Source: Arthrinium phaeospermum (taxonomy: Eukaryota; Ascomycota; Sordariomycetes; Amphisphaeriales; Apiosporaceae). Taken from it: 64,000 nucleotides of DNA. The notes under the pieces are model-generated. The model did no database searches. It worked only from the letters and a program-made list of their open reading frames with translations, and had not been told where the DNA came from. The stretch's first letter is position 1; every line of letters starts with the position of its first letter. The translations under genes were made by a program, and so were the position numbers. The stretch lies in contig QYRS01000017.1 of NCBI GenBank assembly GCA_006503535.1, positions 310,001 through 374,000 of the forward strand. The letters are read 5' to 3'. Of the stretch, positions 43,483 through 55,473 are shown one piece after another.

Positions 43483-46400
43483 ATGTTCGCGTCCCAATCC
43501 GGCCAGCCCGCTGCTGCCGACGAAGACATCAGGGCCCAGGCCCAGCACGGCAAGATGGGCGCGAGAACACTCCCGCCCATTCTGGTCTACCAAAATGTCC
43601 CTCAGGAGAAGCGCTTCCAGCCCGACATCACTCCCAGCGACCCCAAGTGGAAGGAGATGCTGGCCTACTTCAACACCATCATGAGCACGCCCGGCGTCAC
43701 CTTGGACGACATCCTGAAGGACCACTTCATCCCCCATGAGCTTCGCTTGTTCATGCCGACCATGGACGAGCCTTTCGCCAAGTGGCAGCAGAGGGACACG
43801 GAGCTGTTCAAAAGGACGCTTGAGACACGCTTCAAGGGCGTGCTGCCTACTCTGCCCATGAAGATGACCATGCTCTACTTCGGCCTCCCGGTGGCCCCCA
43901 TGAAGCTCGGCAGGAACCAATACGTGACTGCGGGCGACTTGGACGATCCCATGGAAGATGTCGTCATCGAGCGAGACCCTCTTGCCTTCCTGGACGACTA
44001 CAAGCAAAGGAGCTACGGCCTGCCACCCAACGGTAAGTCACACCAGAAGTGATGTGTGCGTCTATACCATGAGCCAACTGGCATCTGACCCAAGCATAGA
44101 AGTTAAATATATTCCCTTGACCTCCAATCACCAATCCGAGGATTCAGAGTCTCTCGGTCTCCGTGGTGGACTCCTGGAGGAGGACGATATGGAAATGATC
44201 GAATCCCAGTCCCAGGACGATGAAGACCTGACATCGCAGCCTCAGGACGGCTCTGCGGTGGAGCTCGGTCTCCGAGGCGGTAGCAGCAGGACGAAAAGGT
44301 ATGAAGACTGAGTCCTGCTATCAAGGCGAACGGTACTGACAACCAATACAGCTTCAGAATGTTCAGCCGTCAGGGCCAGGCTGATGTAGGAGAGGGGCCT
44401 GAAGGCCTGTCCGATGGAATAAACCAGCTGTTATCTCTCGTCCCTGACGGGCGAATGGTCAGGCTCGTCTTCACCATACTCACGACAGAGGGTGGGCCTG
44501 CCGAAATCGAATCTGTAATTGCTTCGCCCACCACACCTGAAACAATTATCGATAATGCCGGCCTCAACCAACTCTTGGATTACATGAAAGGTCAAGAGTA
44601 CGGAAGGGTATTTGTCCGTCTGCACGGCGAAGCTGCACCAGACACGTTCCAGCCCAAGCCCCTGGATGGTGGCATCGCCACGATTACCGTCCAGGATGAT
44701 GACGGTATGGAGCAGGTCGGATATCTGCGAACCGCTTCACGGCCCAACCTGAGCCACAGCGTCACCGACTATGCACCCGGCTACCAACAGACTCTGAGAA
44801 CCTTGATCGACTCGCACCACCGATACATCACGTTTCCCAATGTGGCGGGCCCGGATGGACCTGTCGCCGTCTACAGCTGCGAAGACATCCCCCAGCAGCT
44901 GATCTCGGACATGGCCACCCATCCTTACTGCAACATCAAGGCCATCGTCTCCACAATTGACGAAAACATCGTCCCTATCATTGTGCCCGACAGTCAGCAC
45001 CACCACTCTTCGAGGAACTACATCGAGATCTTCAGGCAAGACGTCGGGGACGTGAGAACGTTGTACAAAGTCGTCAACTTTGCTCTATCCCGTCAATCTG
45101 TTCAAAGCAATAACCCCGCGGCACTGCACGTTTACTTCCCGGGACAGAACTTCCAGAACAGCAATGCGATGCCCGACGTGGTGGTCGGCCTTTCGGGTAG
45201 CCTCCCCACCCAAGCTTCCATGCAGGAGTGGCATGAGAAGATTGGGGGGGCCAAATTCGACACCGAGGGAGGCTGTTCCATCGTCGTCCAGCCGTGGTAC
45301 GATACCTACCTCATGTCCGTGCCCAAATCCATGCAGAAGACGGCGCACTACAGGCCCACGGAGATCCGCCTGCACGAGTGCCACCTCGACTTGTTCAAGC
45401 TGAAGGTTGAGACCTCCTTGTACCCCAGCCACTACAGCCCCCAGAACAAGGAGCATACCATTATCATCGAGGACGATGTCCGCAGCTCCCGCCACATCAT
45501 CACTTCCGAAAGCACCGACCAGGACTGGCAGCGCATTCTTCGTCGACTCATGTCCCAGAATCTGGAGATTACCTTGAGGAAGGGAGACCGGGAGTTGAGA
45601 TGGAGTAAGTCTTGTTTTCCACCACCCATATTCGACCCTGACGAGTGACGTATGCTGACATGCCTGTGCGAGTAGACGCCGACGAGAACTCCTACTGGGG
45701 CCCGTGCTATAACCGAGCTCTTTTGAACTACGTCTCGGCCGGGAATTTGAACGGCCTTGCCGGTAGCAGCATCTTCACCACGTCGGTGAAGAGCGATTAC
45801 CTGGGGCCCGATACTTCCCACGCTGGGTCTGTCGGCACGACCAAGACGTTCGGGACATCCAAGAGCCAGGAGGTGGCCGATGCACTTTACCAAACATACT
45901 CGTCCCGGCTCAACGACTTCATGGATATGAAGGGGACGGACCACAGCATGCGAGACCTGACGGTTTGGGAGACACCCAGCATCTTCACCAACCCGATGAA
46001 GCCGGTCATGCCTCTGCACGCCCCGCCCCTGGAGTCGGTCATCAGGACCGGACCCGATGTCCCGGCCATCACCTTGGGCATGCGGACGCCGACAGAGATG
46101 GCCCGGCTGGAGCGCGAGGTCCATAGCCTCCGCGGACAGCTGTTGGACCGGATCCGGGAGTGCCCCTACAACGACTGCGACAGAAGGTTCAGCTACATGG
46201 ACACGCACGGGTTCGAGAGGCACATCAAGTACGAGCACAAGATTCTGCAATGCGCTCTCTGTATCGCCTTCGATACCTCGTCCGGCGGGGATATCGCTCT
46301 TGACCGGTCGTTGATGTACATGGACCGCAGCCAGATCCTCGTGCACATTGCCGAGGCGCACGGCCTGCACCTCCAGACGTTCGTCCGGAACCCCGACTGC

Positions 46401-49400
46401 GACAAGGGGTCCCGAGTCTGGGATGAGGCGACGCCGGAGCAGAAGCAAAAGATCCGGATGGTCCTGTTCCCCTACTGCGGCAACTGTGGCCGCAAGGAGG
46501 TCAAACTCAGCGATCCGGAGGACATGCTCCACCACCACTTGCACTGCCGCGGCAACGGCAAAGAAAGTAGGAAAGACCTCAAGCCTCACCCATTCTGCCA
46601 GGTCTGCGGGGCCCAGTCCGTCCTGACCGAGCACGGGCGCCAGTGCACGAACACGGCGTGCGGCACCCACGACCCCGAGGCCACCTGCAACGCTGTTTGC
46701 TGCCGCAACTGCGGTTTCGACCTGTCCAACTGCTCGCCAATGTACCAGGCCCAGCACCGCCACTTCTGCCAGCCCCTGCCCGGCTTTCTCGAAACGTACA
46801 ATAAGAGATACTGCCCTTTCTGCGGCGTACGCGTAGAGGGCTTGGACGCGGAGGCGAGGAATGAGCACATCTGGCATTGCAAAGACCGGCCGCAGCCGGA
46901 GCCGCAAAAGTGCCCCGTCTGCGACGTGCCGGGCGCGGCGTCGACGATGCTGATGTACACGCCGCAGGAGGTCCAGGCCCACCTCGAGACGTTCCACGAC
47001 AGTTCCTCGCACTGCCCGTGGTGCGAGACGCACATGCGGAGCCAGAAGACGGGCAAGGAGTGGGCCGACGCGGCCAAGCAATGCCACTTTGCCCATCACA
47101 TGGGCCAGGTCTCGCCCTTTCCCGGGGCCGGGGCGGACGAGGGCGGCTGCGGCGGCGTGCCCGGCGCCCAGTGCCCCTACTTCCACGAGTGCGGTGCCGA
47201 CACCGCGGACATGAGCGGCGAGCAGTGGGACCACCACATGGAGCGCCGCCACCCCGGCCACGCCTTCTACCCCAACGGGATGCCGAACCCGAGCAGGACC
47301 GGCCCGCCGCCGACGTACGGCAGCGGGAAGGGGAAGGGCCTGGGCAAGGGCTTCGGCAAGGGCCTCGGTCTGCAATATTACCGAGAGAAACACGCCAAGG
47401 CCCTTGCCGCCGCGACTGGGCGTCCTGTATCCTCGGCCACCACGGCTCCTCGTCCTACATCCTCGGCCACCACCACAGCGGCGCCGACGACGGCAGCCGG
47501 TCCCAGCACCAAGAAGCGTCCTCATTCTTCTTCTGGCCCTGCTACCGCCAAGGAGGTCTTCGCCAAGGACATGTGGGGCTCCAGGACCATCACGGACGAG
47601 GACGAGGGCAGCGAGCCGACGCTGCAGGATAATATCGACAACAACCACAACAACGCCTACGGCAAGCGGCGCAAGGTGGCGTTCGAGGAGGAGCCGACGA
47701 CCTATTCCGCACACCAGGACACCGAGACCACGTTCGAGGGTGAAGGCGAGGTCGAGAGCGAGGTTGGCGATGAGATTGCTGAGCTTGAGGAGGCTTACAT
47801 GAATCCCCAGCAGGAGGACTACGAGCAGGGGGAGGAGGACGTGGACATGGACGTGGACACGGCGTCGCCGCCCCCAGCGCAGACGCAGGCACCGCATGTA
47901 TCGCACGCACCACCGAAGAGTCCGAGGAATGCGAAGAAGCCGACGATTCAGCCGCCGGTCCAGCCGCCGGCGCGCGACCAGGCCGCTGACCGTGGCAGTC
48001 CTGACACTCCTGCGAGCATGATGAGCGACATGTATCCGGATCCGGCGCAGCGCAAGCCGGCCAAGTCGCCCAGGGTACCCAACGCGACGGCTGCTACGAC
48101 TACTGCCTCCAAGCCGGCTACCTCCAGACCTACGAGCTCGGCGAAGAAGCCGACAATTCAGCCGCCGGTCCAGCCGCCGGCGCGCGACCAGGCCGCTGAT
48201 GGTGGTAGTCCTGACACTCCTGCGAGCATGATGAGCGACATGTATCCGGATCCGGCGCAGCGCAAGCCGGCCAAGTCGCCTAGGGCACCCAACGCGGCGG
48301 CTGCTACGACTACTGCCTCCAAGCCGGCTACCTCCAGACCTACGAGCTCGGGAGCGGCTACCTCCAAGACTACGATCTCCAAGGAAGCCTTCAAGGATAC
48401 GTACGTTCGGCCGCCTACGCAGAGTGGCGTGACCCGACCTTATGGCGTGGGTCCTAATGGTGAGTGGGAATGGCCCTGGAGGAAGTATCCACCCGCTCCA
48501 GAGTCCCCCGCGAAGAAGCGTGCACCCACTAAAAAACCTTCTTCAGGGTCGGCAACGACGACAACGACCGGTTCACACGCACATGGTCCGGCGTCCCCCG
48601 CGAAGAAGGGTGGCGTCACTAGACCTTCCTCGGCGTCGGCGAAGACGGGTTCACACGCACAAGCACATGGTCCGCCTCACCCCGCTAAGAGACCGCACGC
48701 GGAAAGTTCTTCGGTGGATGTCGCGAGAGCCCTGATGGCGGAGAGGAGGGCGGCGGATGAGGCGGCGGCAGCTGCCCAACAGCTCGCCGCGGTGACGGAG
48801 GAGGAGGAGCCGCAGTGGAGTTGGGGGGAGGAGTTTGCGCCGGGGGCCGCTGCTGCGGAGGGACAGCAGCAGGGACAGGAGCAGGGACAGGAGCAGGGAC
48901 AGGAGGAGGGACAGGAGGAGGAGCCGCAGTGGAGTTGGGGGGAAGAATTTACGCCGGGGGCCGCTGCTGGGGAAGGACAGGAGCAGGGACAGGAGCAGGG
49001 ACAGGAGCAGGAGCAGGTAGGGGACCAGGAGGTTGAGCCGCAATGGAGCTACGGCGAGTCGATCACGCCGCCGCTTTGCCCGCCGCCCTCCTCGGAGAAT
49101 GTCGAGGGTCTGCACATCGGGCCCCGGGGACCGGGCGAGCCGTACATTGTCAAGGTCACGAGGCGGGACCCGCAGCAGCAGCGCGCCACGACGGCGACGG
49201 CGGTGGTGACGAGCATCGAGGAGGAGGTGCAGCCGGGGGCCACCACAACGCGATCCGGTCGCAGGACTCGTCCAACGGCGGCTAAGATTGCGAGCGAGGC
49301 GAATGCGGCGGCGGCGGCGACGACGACTCGGGCGTCTTCTCGCCGTCAGACGCCGGCCAAGTCGCCGGTTAAGACGGCGGCGCCTCCTAGTACTCGGGCG

Positions 49401-49550
49401 ACCCGGTCGACACCGGCGCAGATCGAAGAGGTGGCGGAGGAGAAGGAGGAGCAGGAGAAGGCCAAGCCTGCGGTTCCTGCTCCAAAGCCTGGGACGAAGA
49501 GACCTCGGGCGCCGTCGCCGGCTAAGAGGGGGCGGCCGAGGATTTTTTAA
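43483..49550 (+). CDS. Very large zinc-finger / AT-hook protein of unknown function
   Basis: Exons 43483-44032, 44100-44298, 44352-45604 and 45676-49550; 1958 residues. The start 43483 has a good context (CACCATG); ATGs at 43426 and 43447 are in frame. Residues 1-200 are globular. Two copies of LGLRGG lie at 202-207 and 239-244 in an acidic linker. Residues about 265-800 are globular and unrecognised. Residues about 830-1195 hold at least seven Cys/His modules (CPYNDCDRRF..HIKYEH, CGNCGRKEV, CQVCGAQSV, CCRNCGFDL, CPFCGVRV, CPVCDVPG, CPWCETHM). The rest is low-complexity, Ala/Pro/Glu/Gln-rich and basic, with two 70-residue repeats and three PQWS[WY]GE repeats, and it ends in an AT-hook, KRGRPRIF. 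A nuclear DNA- or chromatin-associated protein is inferred. I know no family name. Confidence 0.85.
47931..48350 (+). repeat. Tandem 210-bp repeat within the large zinc-finger gene
   Basis: Units 47931-48140 and 48141-48350 are nearly identical and in frame, each coding for 70 residues starting AKKPTIQPPVQPPARDQAAD. The few differences (for example DRG/DGG, RVPNAT/RAPNAA) show a recent duplication. Copy number may vary between strains. Confidence 0.85.
48790..49050 (+). repeat. In-frame repeats coding EEPQWSWGEEF and (GQEQ)n
   Basis: Three copies of PQWS[WY]GE start near 48810, 48924 and 49039, separated by GGACAGGAGCAG repeats coding GQEQ. The GAGCAGGGACAG array is a minisatellite and prone to length change. 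Confidence 0.75.
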
Positions 49551-50910
49551 TGGGTAGGAAACGATTAAGTGCGAAGTGTGGGGAAGGAGGAAGAAGAAGA
49601 GAGAAAGACACGGGTTGGGGTTGGTTTGAACAACACCCCCTTCCACCATATTCGTTCATTTTCACAATCATTCATTCGTTCAGATCTAGTGGTGGATTTC
49701 CTATGTCTTTCTTCAACACTCGTTTGGGGTACGGTTTTGGGTCATGATGGCGAAAGCAAGATAGCTACATGCCCAAAGGGAAAGGGATGACGATGTCGGG
49801 ATTCGGGGATTAGGTAAAGGGATCGGGTTTACTGGGTTTTGTTTTGTCTTTAGATAAGTTTAGGTAGTGTAATAATTGACGTGCGACTCCTCTATACGTG
49901 TCTACTCCATGCAAAAGCTTCAAGTGCATGATGTGTGGTATACTCCTCGGCAACGTCGGTTGTTTGGCAATTACTAAAAAAGGAAGCAGGCGAGATGGAG
50001 AAACGAAGACGCGAAAATGCATGTAGCTCGGCGTTATCGGCTAATCCGAGTCGGGGGCCGTCTGTAGGTTTCGAAACTCGAGCGAGGCGGCTCGGAAATG
50101 AAAATCCGGGGGTGGGTGCGCGTTGCGTGTAAAGTCAGCTTACGCCTCATGCATTAATGTATCTCTCATTTGTGGGCGTGATGTAATTGCGCGGCGTGCG
50201 TAAGCAGGCAGTGAGTGATAGATGTGTTGGCTGGATGGAGTTGTTGTCGTTGCTGGACGTTGGAGTGCCCAGCGGTTTTGCACGGGACAATCCGCGTGCG
50301 TCTCCATCTGTCAGCTCGGCCGACGGCTCGCTTTTTGGTTCTGCCTTTGGCTTTTTGGTTGGTTGTCTGTCCCTGAAGAGGAAAGCGACGTGGGTAGAGG
50401 TGGGTCGGAGAAATCAATGCTGGCTGCTTTCAGTTGCTGCTGATTGGCCGCGAGGCGTCGGTTGGTAATTCATCCTTCTTGATTGGCCAATTCGGAAGCC
50501 ACCACGACCCCTGTCGCGCGCAAGCTCGGCCGCGGACTAAAGTCTTGGGGGCTTCGGTGTAAGTTGAGATATACGGGACGCCCGCCTATATAGGGGGCCG
50601 TGGCTCGGCACTGCTTCGAGCAAAAGTCATTGCACTCTCCCATACCACATCATTCGAGCTCACTACAAGCTTCAGAAGCAGCCTTCTTACATTGCGTCTT
50701 CATTCGATCGCAAAACACCAACAACGACAACAAAGACTATTTGTGTACCGACCAAGCTGCTTTCAACACCACGAAAGAACATTATTGGTGCCAGGCATCT
50801 CATCAAATTAAGCATTTGTAGAGTGCATCTTTTGGCTACAAACGCGTCAAAACACCCGGATTAAACACTCCGCTCCCGCATCCGGGCCAACCACACACCA
50901 TCACACCACC
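49551..50910. other. Intergenic spacer and CCC1 promoter
   Basis: About 1.36 kb without a supported gene. TATATAG lies at 50587-50593, 318 bases before the CCC1 ATG, followed by an A/C-rich leader. Confidence 0.5.
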
Positions 50911-51737
50911 ATGTCTTCACCCTCCCGGAATCCGCCGACCTCGTACGGCAGCACCCAAAACCGCCCCTACCTCTCCACCAAGCCCACATCATCCGACGAC
51001 CTGGAGTCCTTATCCCCCTCCTCCACGGCAAGAAGAAAGAGCACCACGCCAGCGATGAACGCCACACCAACAACGCCGACGTCCTCCGCGACATCATCAT
51101 CGGCTTCGCCGACGGCCTCACCGTCCCCTTCGCCCTGACCGCGGGCCTCTCCAGCCTGGGCGACACCCGTTTGGTGGTCATGGGCGGCCTCGCCGAGCTC
51201 TTCTCGGGCGCCATCAGCATGGGCCTCGGCGCCTACCTGGCCGCCGCGACGGAGCTGGAGCACTACCGGAGCGAGGAGGCCCGGGAGCGCGACGAGGTCG
51301 TGCACAAGCCCGAGGCGGAGCGGCAGGAGATCTTCGAGATCCTGGGCGGGTACGGGATCTCGCGGCGGGCGGCGGAGCCGCTCGTGGAAGAACTGGCGAG
51401 GGATCCGGCGGAGTGGGTGCGGTTCATGATGGACTTCGAGCTGCGGCTGGAGAAGCCCGACGCGAACCGGGCTTGGGTCAGTGCCGTGACCATGGGGCTC
51501 AGCTACTTCATCGGGGGGCTGGTGCCCATGATTCCCTATTTCCTGATGCGGCGGGCGGCGGACGCGTTGTTCGTGTCGGTGGGCATCACGGTCGTGATCC
51601 TGCTGGTTTTCGGCTACATCAAGAACTGGGTCACGATCCGGAATAACCGCGCGGGGGTCAAGGGGGCGCTGCAGACGCTGCTGATTGGGGCGCTGGCGGC
51701 GGGGACGAGTTATGGGATCGTGCGGGCGTTGAATTGA
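50911..51737 (+). CDS. CCC1/VIT1-family vacuolar iron/manganese transporter, frame interrupted once
   Basis: Family members move Fe2+ or Mn2+ into the vacuole. The ATG at 50911 opens a hydrophilic N-terminus with TSYGSTQNRPY, as in fungal homologues. The transporter frame then reads EHHASDERHTNNADVLRDII and GFADGLTVPFALTAGLSSLG (helix 1 with the metal-binding DGL), MGGLAELFSGAISMGLGAYL, the cytosolic metal-binding helices with Glu-rich HYRSEEARERDEV, and three more helices ending RALN. The two parts are in different frames. One extra C in the C5 run at 51014-51018 would join them as ESLSPLLHGKKKEHHASDE, matching relatives. The 827-nt span is one base short of 275 residues. No ATG precedes the first helix in the transporter frame, so the frame break matters if real. 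Confidence 0.88.
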
Positions 51738-52498
51738 GGAGCTTGAACTGAGAGGATGAGATTTGCGTTTGGTTGGATACAGTACAGAAATTAAGGATTG
51801 CAGTGTTCATGGATGATAGACTGCAGGAAAAATGGTTCATTTGGGATGTTGCGTGGCGTTAGATCTATTACCCCCCTTGCCGTCATACTCTACTCCAACA
51901 TAGAGAGACAGGCTTTCATGAGATACAAGAAGCGTTTCTGGTTTCCAATCACTGAAGCATCTGTGTAACTTGCATGTGCTCAACGATATGTATACACGTA
52001 TTTCATCAATCCCACACGCAACACACGAACAAGCCGGAATTGGAGTAGAAATGTTAAGGGCATTGCTGTTGGTCCTAATCCTAGGCCACAAAATCATCCC
52101 ACACCTCGGGATCTGCACATTCAGTTGCCAGATTCATTCGCTGTCCATGACAAACCAACAATTACTGTTATGCTGGCCTCGGCAGACATTCCGATAACAA
52201 ATATCTGACTTGTCATGTGGTGATTTTGAAGACATCTTCATCATTGGTGGGATAGCACTTGTATTAGTTACGGCAAATTTCGGCCATGATACGTCTCATG
52301 TTATTATGCTCTCGCGTTTCGCAGTGACTGCTACCATGCCAGCTTTTCCGTGGCACCACCCCCTTTTCTGGTCCATCAATAAGCCAAGTTTCTCCGAAAA
52401 CAGCTACCTCCATAAGCAATGGTTGGCCTGTTATTGTACATACTGATACAAGAGAAGCTTCAATCCGATGTGGTGTAGTGGTTAACATTAGACGCTCT

Positions 52499-52687
52499 TC
52501 TGTGTCGCTAGCTTGCCTGATTAGTAACATCTGAAATAAAGAATCTCCATTTCATATCTGAGACTAAGTTGTTCCCCGGGCTGTTGTCGCAACCCGGGGT
52601 ATACACCTGACACGATCCAGAAGCCGGAATTTCTAGAACTTTTGTGGTCTGCGGTCTGTGTCGCTAGCTTGCCTGATTAGTAACATC
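52499..52687. repeat. 33-bp exact direct repeats flanking a 123-bp segment
   Basis: Bases 52499-52531 (TCTGTGTCGCTAGCTTGCCT onward) recur exactly at 52655-52687. Between them lies a GC palindrome, CCCCGGG...CCCGGGG, at about 52574-52600. Immediately before the first copy is a tRNA-like stretch, GGTGTAGTGGTTAACATT (about 52471-52488). Confidence 0.75.
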
Positions 52688-53353
52688 GGAAACCTACACT
52701 TCTTCCTTTCTTTCTTTTATCCTCCTCCAATCTACCTATTGACCGGTTTCATATCTTGGACGGCAGGCTTTCCAATTTTCATGGAATGGAATGCCGCATA
52801 AGAAATTTGGCATCGACGGGGTAGAAATCCATTCACCCCAGGTTTGCCTAGGTCTTGAGATTGACATCACCGCTTCTGTAAAGAAAACGAGGGCGCATGA
52901 TGGACCACATGCTACGTGTGATATCAAAGTAGTCATTGGCAGGAAGGATGAACATGCCTCGCCAAGGATGAGCATGCCCAAAGCGAGCACAGGCCTTGGA
53001 ATTGGACTACGCGAAGAAGGTGAGCACCACGGCGGAGCAGCTGGAGACTGAATCGTCCCTTTGTTGATGATGCCCTGGTATGGGAAGGCACGATGGGGCG
53101 AGGCCCGCTCAGATGACGGCCACCTTTGGTGGTTCCTGCTATATTTCTTCGAAAATTGACAAAATTGACGGAAGCGCCACCGCGAAGAGAATCTGACTAG
53201 CACAAATGGCAAACGTGGGAAGGAACGATCGCATCTATGTACTCTGGAGCGGCTATCAGCAGAAGGCGATTGTTTTAAGCTCATGGGTCCTGCACACCTA
53301 GACTAAATTTATGTTGAACAATCCAAACAAGACTTCAAGATCCCTCGCCATCT

Positions 53354-53517
53354 CCCATCGCCACAATTCTTTTCAATTAAACCACCATCACCATCAGCCA
53401 AAAACCAAGGACCTATCACTACCCATCGCCACAATTCTTTTCTATCAGACCAACATTACCACCAGCCGAAAACCAGGGGCCTAGTCATTACTACCCATCG
53501 CCACCTCCGCCATCACC
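53354..53517 (+). repeat. Tandem ~70-bp duplication in the leader of a small Cys-rich gene
   Basis: Units begin CCCATCGCCACAATTCTTTT at 53354 and 53422, with a partial third unit (CCCATCGCCACC) at 53494, just before the ATG at 53518. The units have diverged by about a quarter, mostly in the second half. Confidence 0.75.
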
Positions 53518-53730
53518 ATGTGCAAAGTCGAACAACACCTGTTTTACTGCCGTCTCTGCAAGATCTGCTTCGAGGCGTGCTGGAACCCGGAGACATGGCA
53601 AGAATGCGACAGCTCTCTGAGCCGCTCAATGCATTGCCCAAACTATGAACCGCACAAGACCCGCCATTACGGCCACGAGTGCCCACCTGGCAAGGGCTGC
53701 AAGAGGCCACCACAGCTGCGAGGGGTGTGA
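53518..53730 (+). CDS. Small cysteine-rich MCxV-family protein A
   Basis: Single exon, 70 residues, starting at CACCATG. Sequence order: MCKV, then FYCRLCKICFEAC, W-x3-C in ETWQEC, HCPNYEP, HYGHECPPGKGC and a short basic tail. No signal peptide, so it is probably intracellular. The spacing W-x(2-3)-C-x(8-9)-C-x2-Y-x(7)-H-Y-x3-C-x5-C matches proteins B, C and D of this window. Zinc binding is inferred from the cysteine pattern. Confidence 0.65.
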   Translation: MCKVEQHLFYCRLCKICFEACWNPETWQECDSSLSRSMHCPNYEPHKTRHYGHECPPGKGCKRPPQLRGV

Positions 53731-55473
53731 TCTCGAGTACCTAGCCTGGGTGGTTCGCAGGAGGATGCCGGTATGGATGCGTGTATGTCAGCAGGCAGGC
53801 AGCGAGAGGGAGGGGGCGGAAACTTGCATGCTAACATATTTGATAGTACCTTTACTTCCTCCCACCACGAGAGCCGGATGGAACATGGATGCGGGTGTAA
53901 GTGCGGACAGAGACAGATGGAATTCGTCATTCTTTCAAGAGAGATATTAGGCAGGAAGCTTTGGAACAGAGGCCGGGACGAAGCCAACTGGCTAGGTCGG
54001 GGAGACCCTGGCCACGTTGAGCTGGGTTATTCACTTCAACACATTGTTTAGGAGGACGGTTAGGGCTTATCCCCATTGTCGCATGATTGCGACTTAGACA
54101 ATTGACCTTCTCTAAGTTATTATGTTTTTTGTCTCTTTTAGTGGCGACACCTTGGGATACTGCTTCCCTTTTCCTCTGTGTGCGCATCAACCCCAATAAG
54201 CAAATTGAGATGTTATCATGTTCCTCCATAGCAGCTCGTTTCAATGAACTGGACCGCATGTGCTGCTTTGCACACATGAGCCGTGACAAAAAGAAATGCT
54301 GCTCGGAGATCATGGCTGGATTCAAACCAGCGTTTCCTTGGTGCAATTTGCTGTTGCCCTCGGCGACATAACCACCATGCTACACGGCTCCATGTCTGCA
54401 ACAAACACGCATGGATGCTGTAGAATTCGTTAACACCATATCATATGGCCAGCCTTTACAGTTACAAGACTGGACATGAGTGATGGGAGCTATTTTATCA
54501 CCTTATGCAGATGTCACCTCAACAGATCGGAAAAGACGGTCGTCACGATCACTACACAGTTTCCTTTTTGCATCTCACACTTCAGAATAGACCGTACCCA
54601 GAAGAAGTCACCTTCAATGGGATATCAAAGAACACCCTGCTGCTTCTATACAATACTTGGCTCACTCAAGGAAGAGGCTACAAACAAGACTGGATTTTTG
54701 CAGCGCACTGAGCTTGTACCCGCAGAGGCCGCGCATTCCACACCCCCAGTACCTTTCAGAGGGCATTCAAAGGCATTGGTAACGATGCAAGGACAGGCTG
54801 CGATGAAGCTCTTTGGCCCTCATTGATCTCAGCATTTCGCATGTAAAGAGGATGCGACAATCGCACGTGATGAATCCAGACAATTGTATCTGAGCTCTGG
54901 CGGCACCTGAAAATAGCAACCAAAGTCAGTCGCATTGACATAAGGAGAATGTTGTCAACTAGGGGCAAAAGACCAAGCATTACCCACCCCGAGAGTTCAT
55001 GACAATGAGTGAAGACCTCTGTAAGCTTGTATCGACCATGGATAAAAGAAAGTTTCAGGATGGTGGTTCCGGATTGAGTAATGCCCTCATTGTTATCTCT
55101 TAGGGGGGAATAATGTCAAGTCGCACAATGTTTGTTCGAAGTGACCGTACTGACAAAAGCAAGCCACGAATCAAAGGGTAAACTGTCAATGTGATCAAAA
55201 TCAACAACAGCGGGCGAAAACGCTTTGGGAACTGCCCAAAGACCAATGATCGTGACATGGGTATATAACCCCCAGGACCCAGCCCGTCCTATTAAGAAAT
55301 TTTTGAAATCTCCCAAACGCAATCATCCCACCATCGGACAACATCGACTTCACTTGTCAATCATCCACACGGAAAAGCGACCTTTATTTCTCGATCCGAA
55401 CTTTCATCTCCTATCCTATCTTACCGTCTACTTGGCTTCTGAAACTGCTAACTGCCTAAGACAGCTACCGAAG
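53731..55473. other. Intergenic spacer
   Basis: About 1.7 kb without a supported gene; several short frames lack motifs. The promoter of protein B is at its end (TATATAA at 55262-55268). Confidence 0.5.
55262..55268 (+). promoter_or_regulatory. TATA box of small Cys-rich gene B
   Basis: TATATAA in a GC-rich setting, 206 bases before the ATG at 55474 and followed by a long A/C-rich leader. Confidence 0.5.

Larger units (their letters stand above)
51738..53517. other. Intergenic spacer with a tRNA-like A-box and a 33-bp direct repeat
   Basis: About 1.8 kb without a supported gene. It includes the 52499-52687 direct-repeat structure and the tandem-duplicated leader at 53354-53517. Short open frames at 52736-53284 (minus) and 52791-53051 overlap each other and show no motif. 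Confidence 0.5.

Noticed and set aside
45432..47906. 824-codon open frame on the minus strand
   Set aside because: It lies entirely opposite the large zinc-finger gene; GC-rich coding DNA with few antisense stops explains it. The product is Leu/Val/Arg-rich with no motif.
48651..49649. 332-codon minus-strand frame, Arg/Leu repeats
   Set aside because: Antisense shadow of the GQEQ and Ala-rich repeats.
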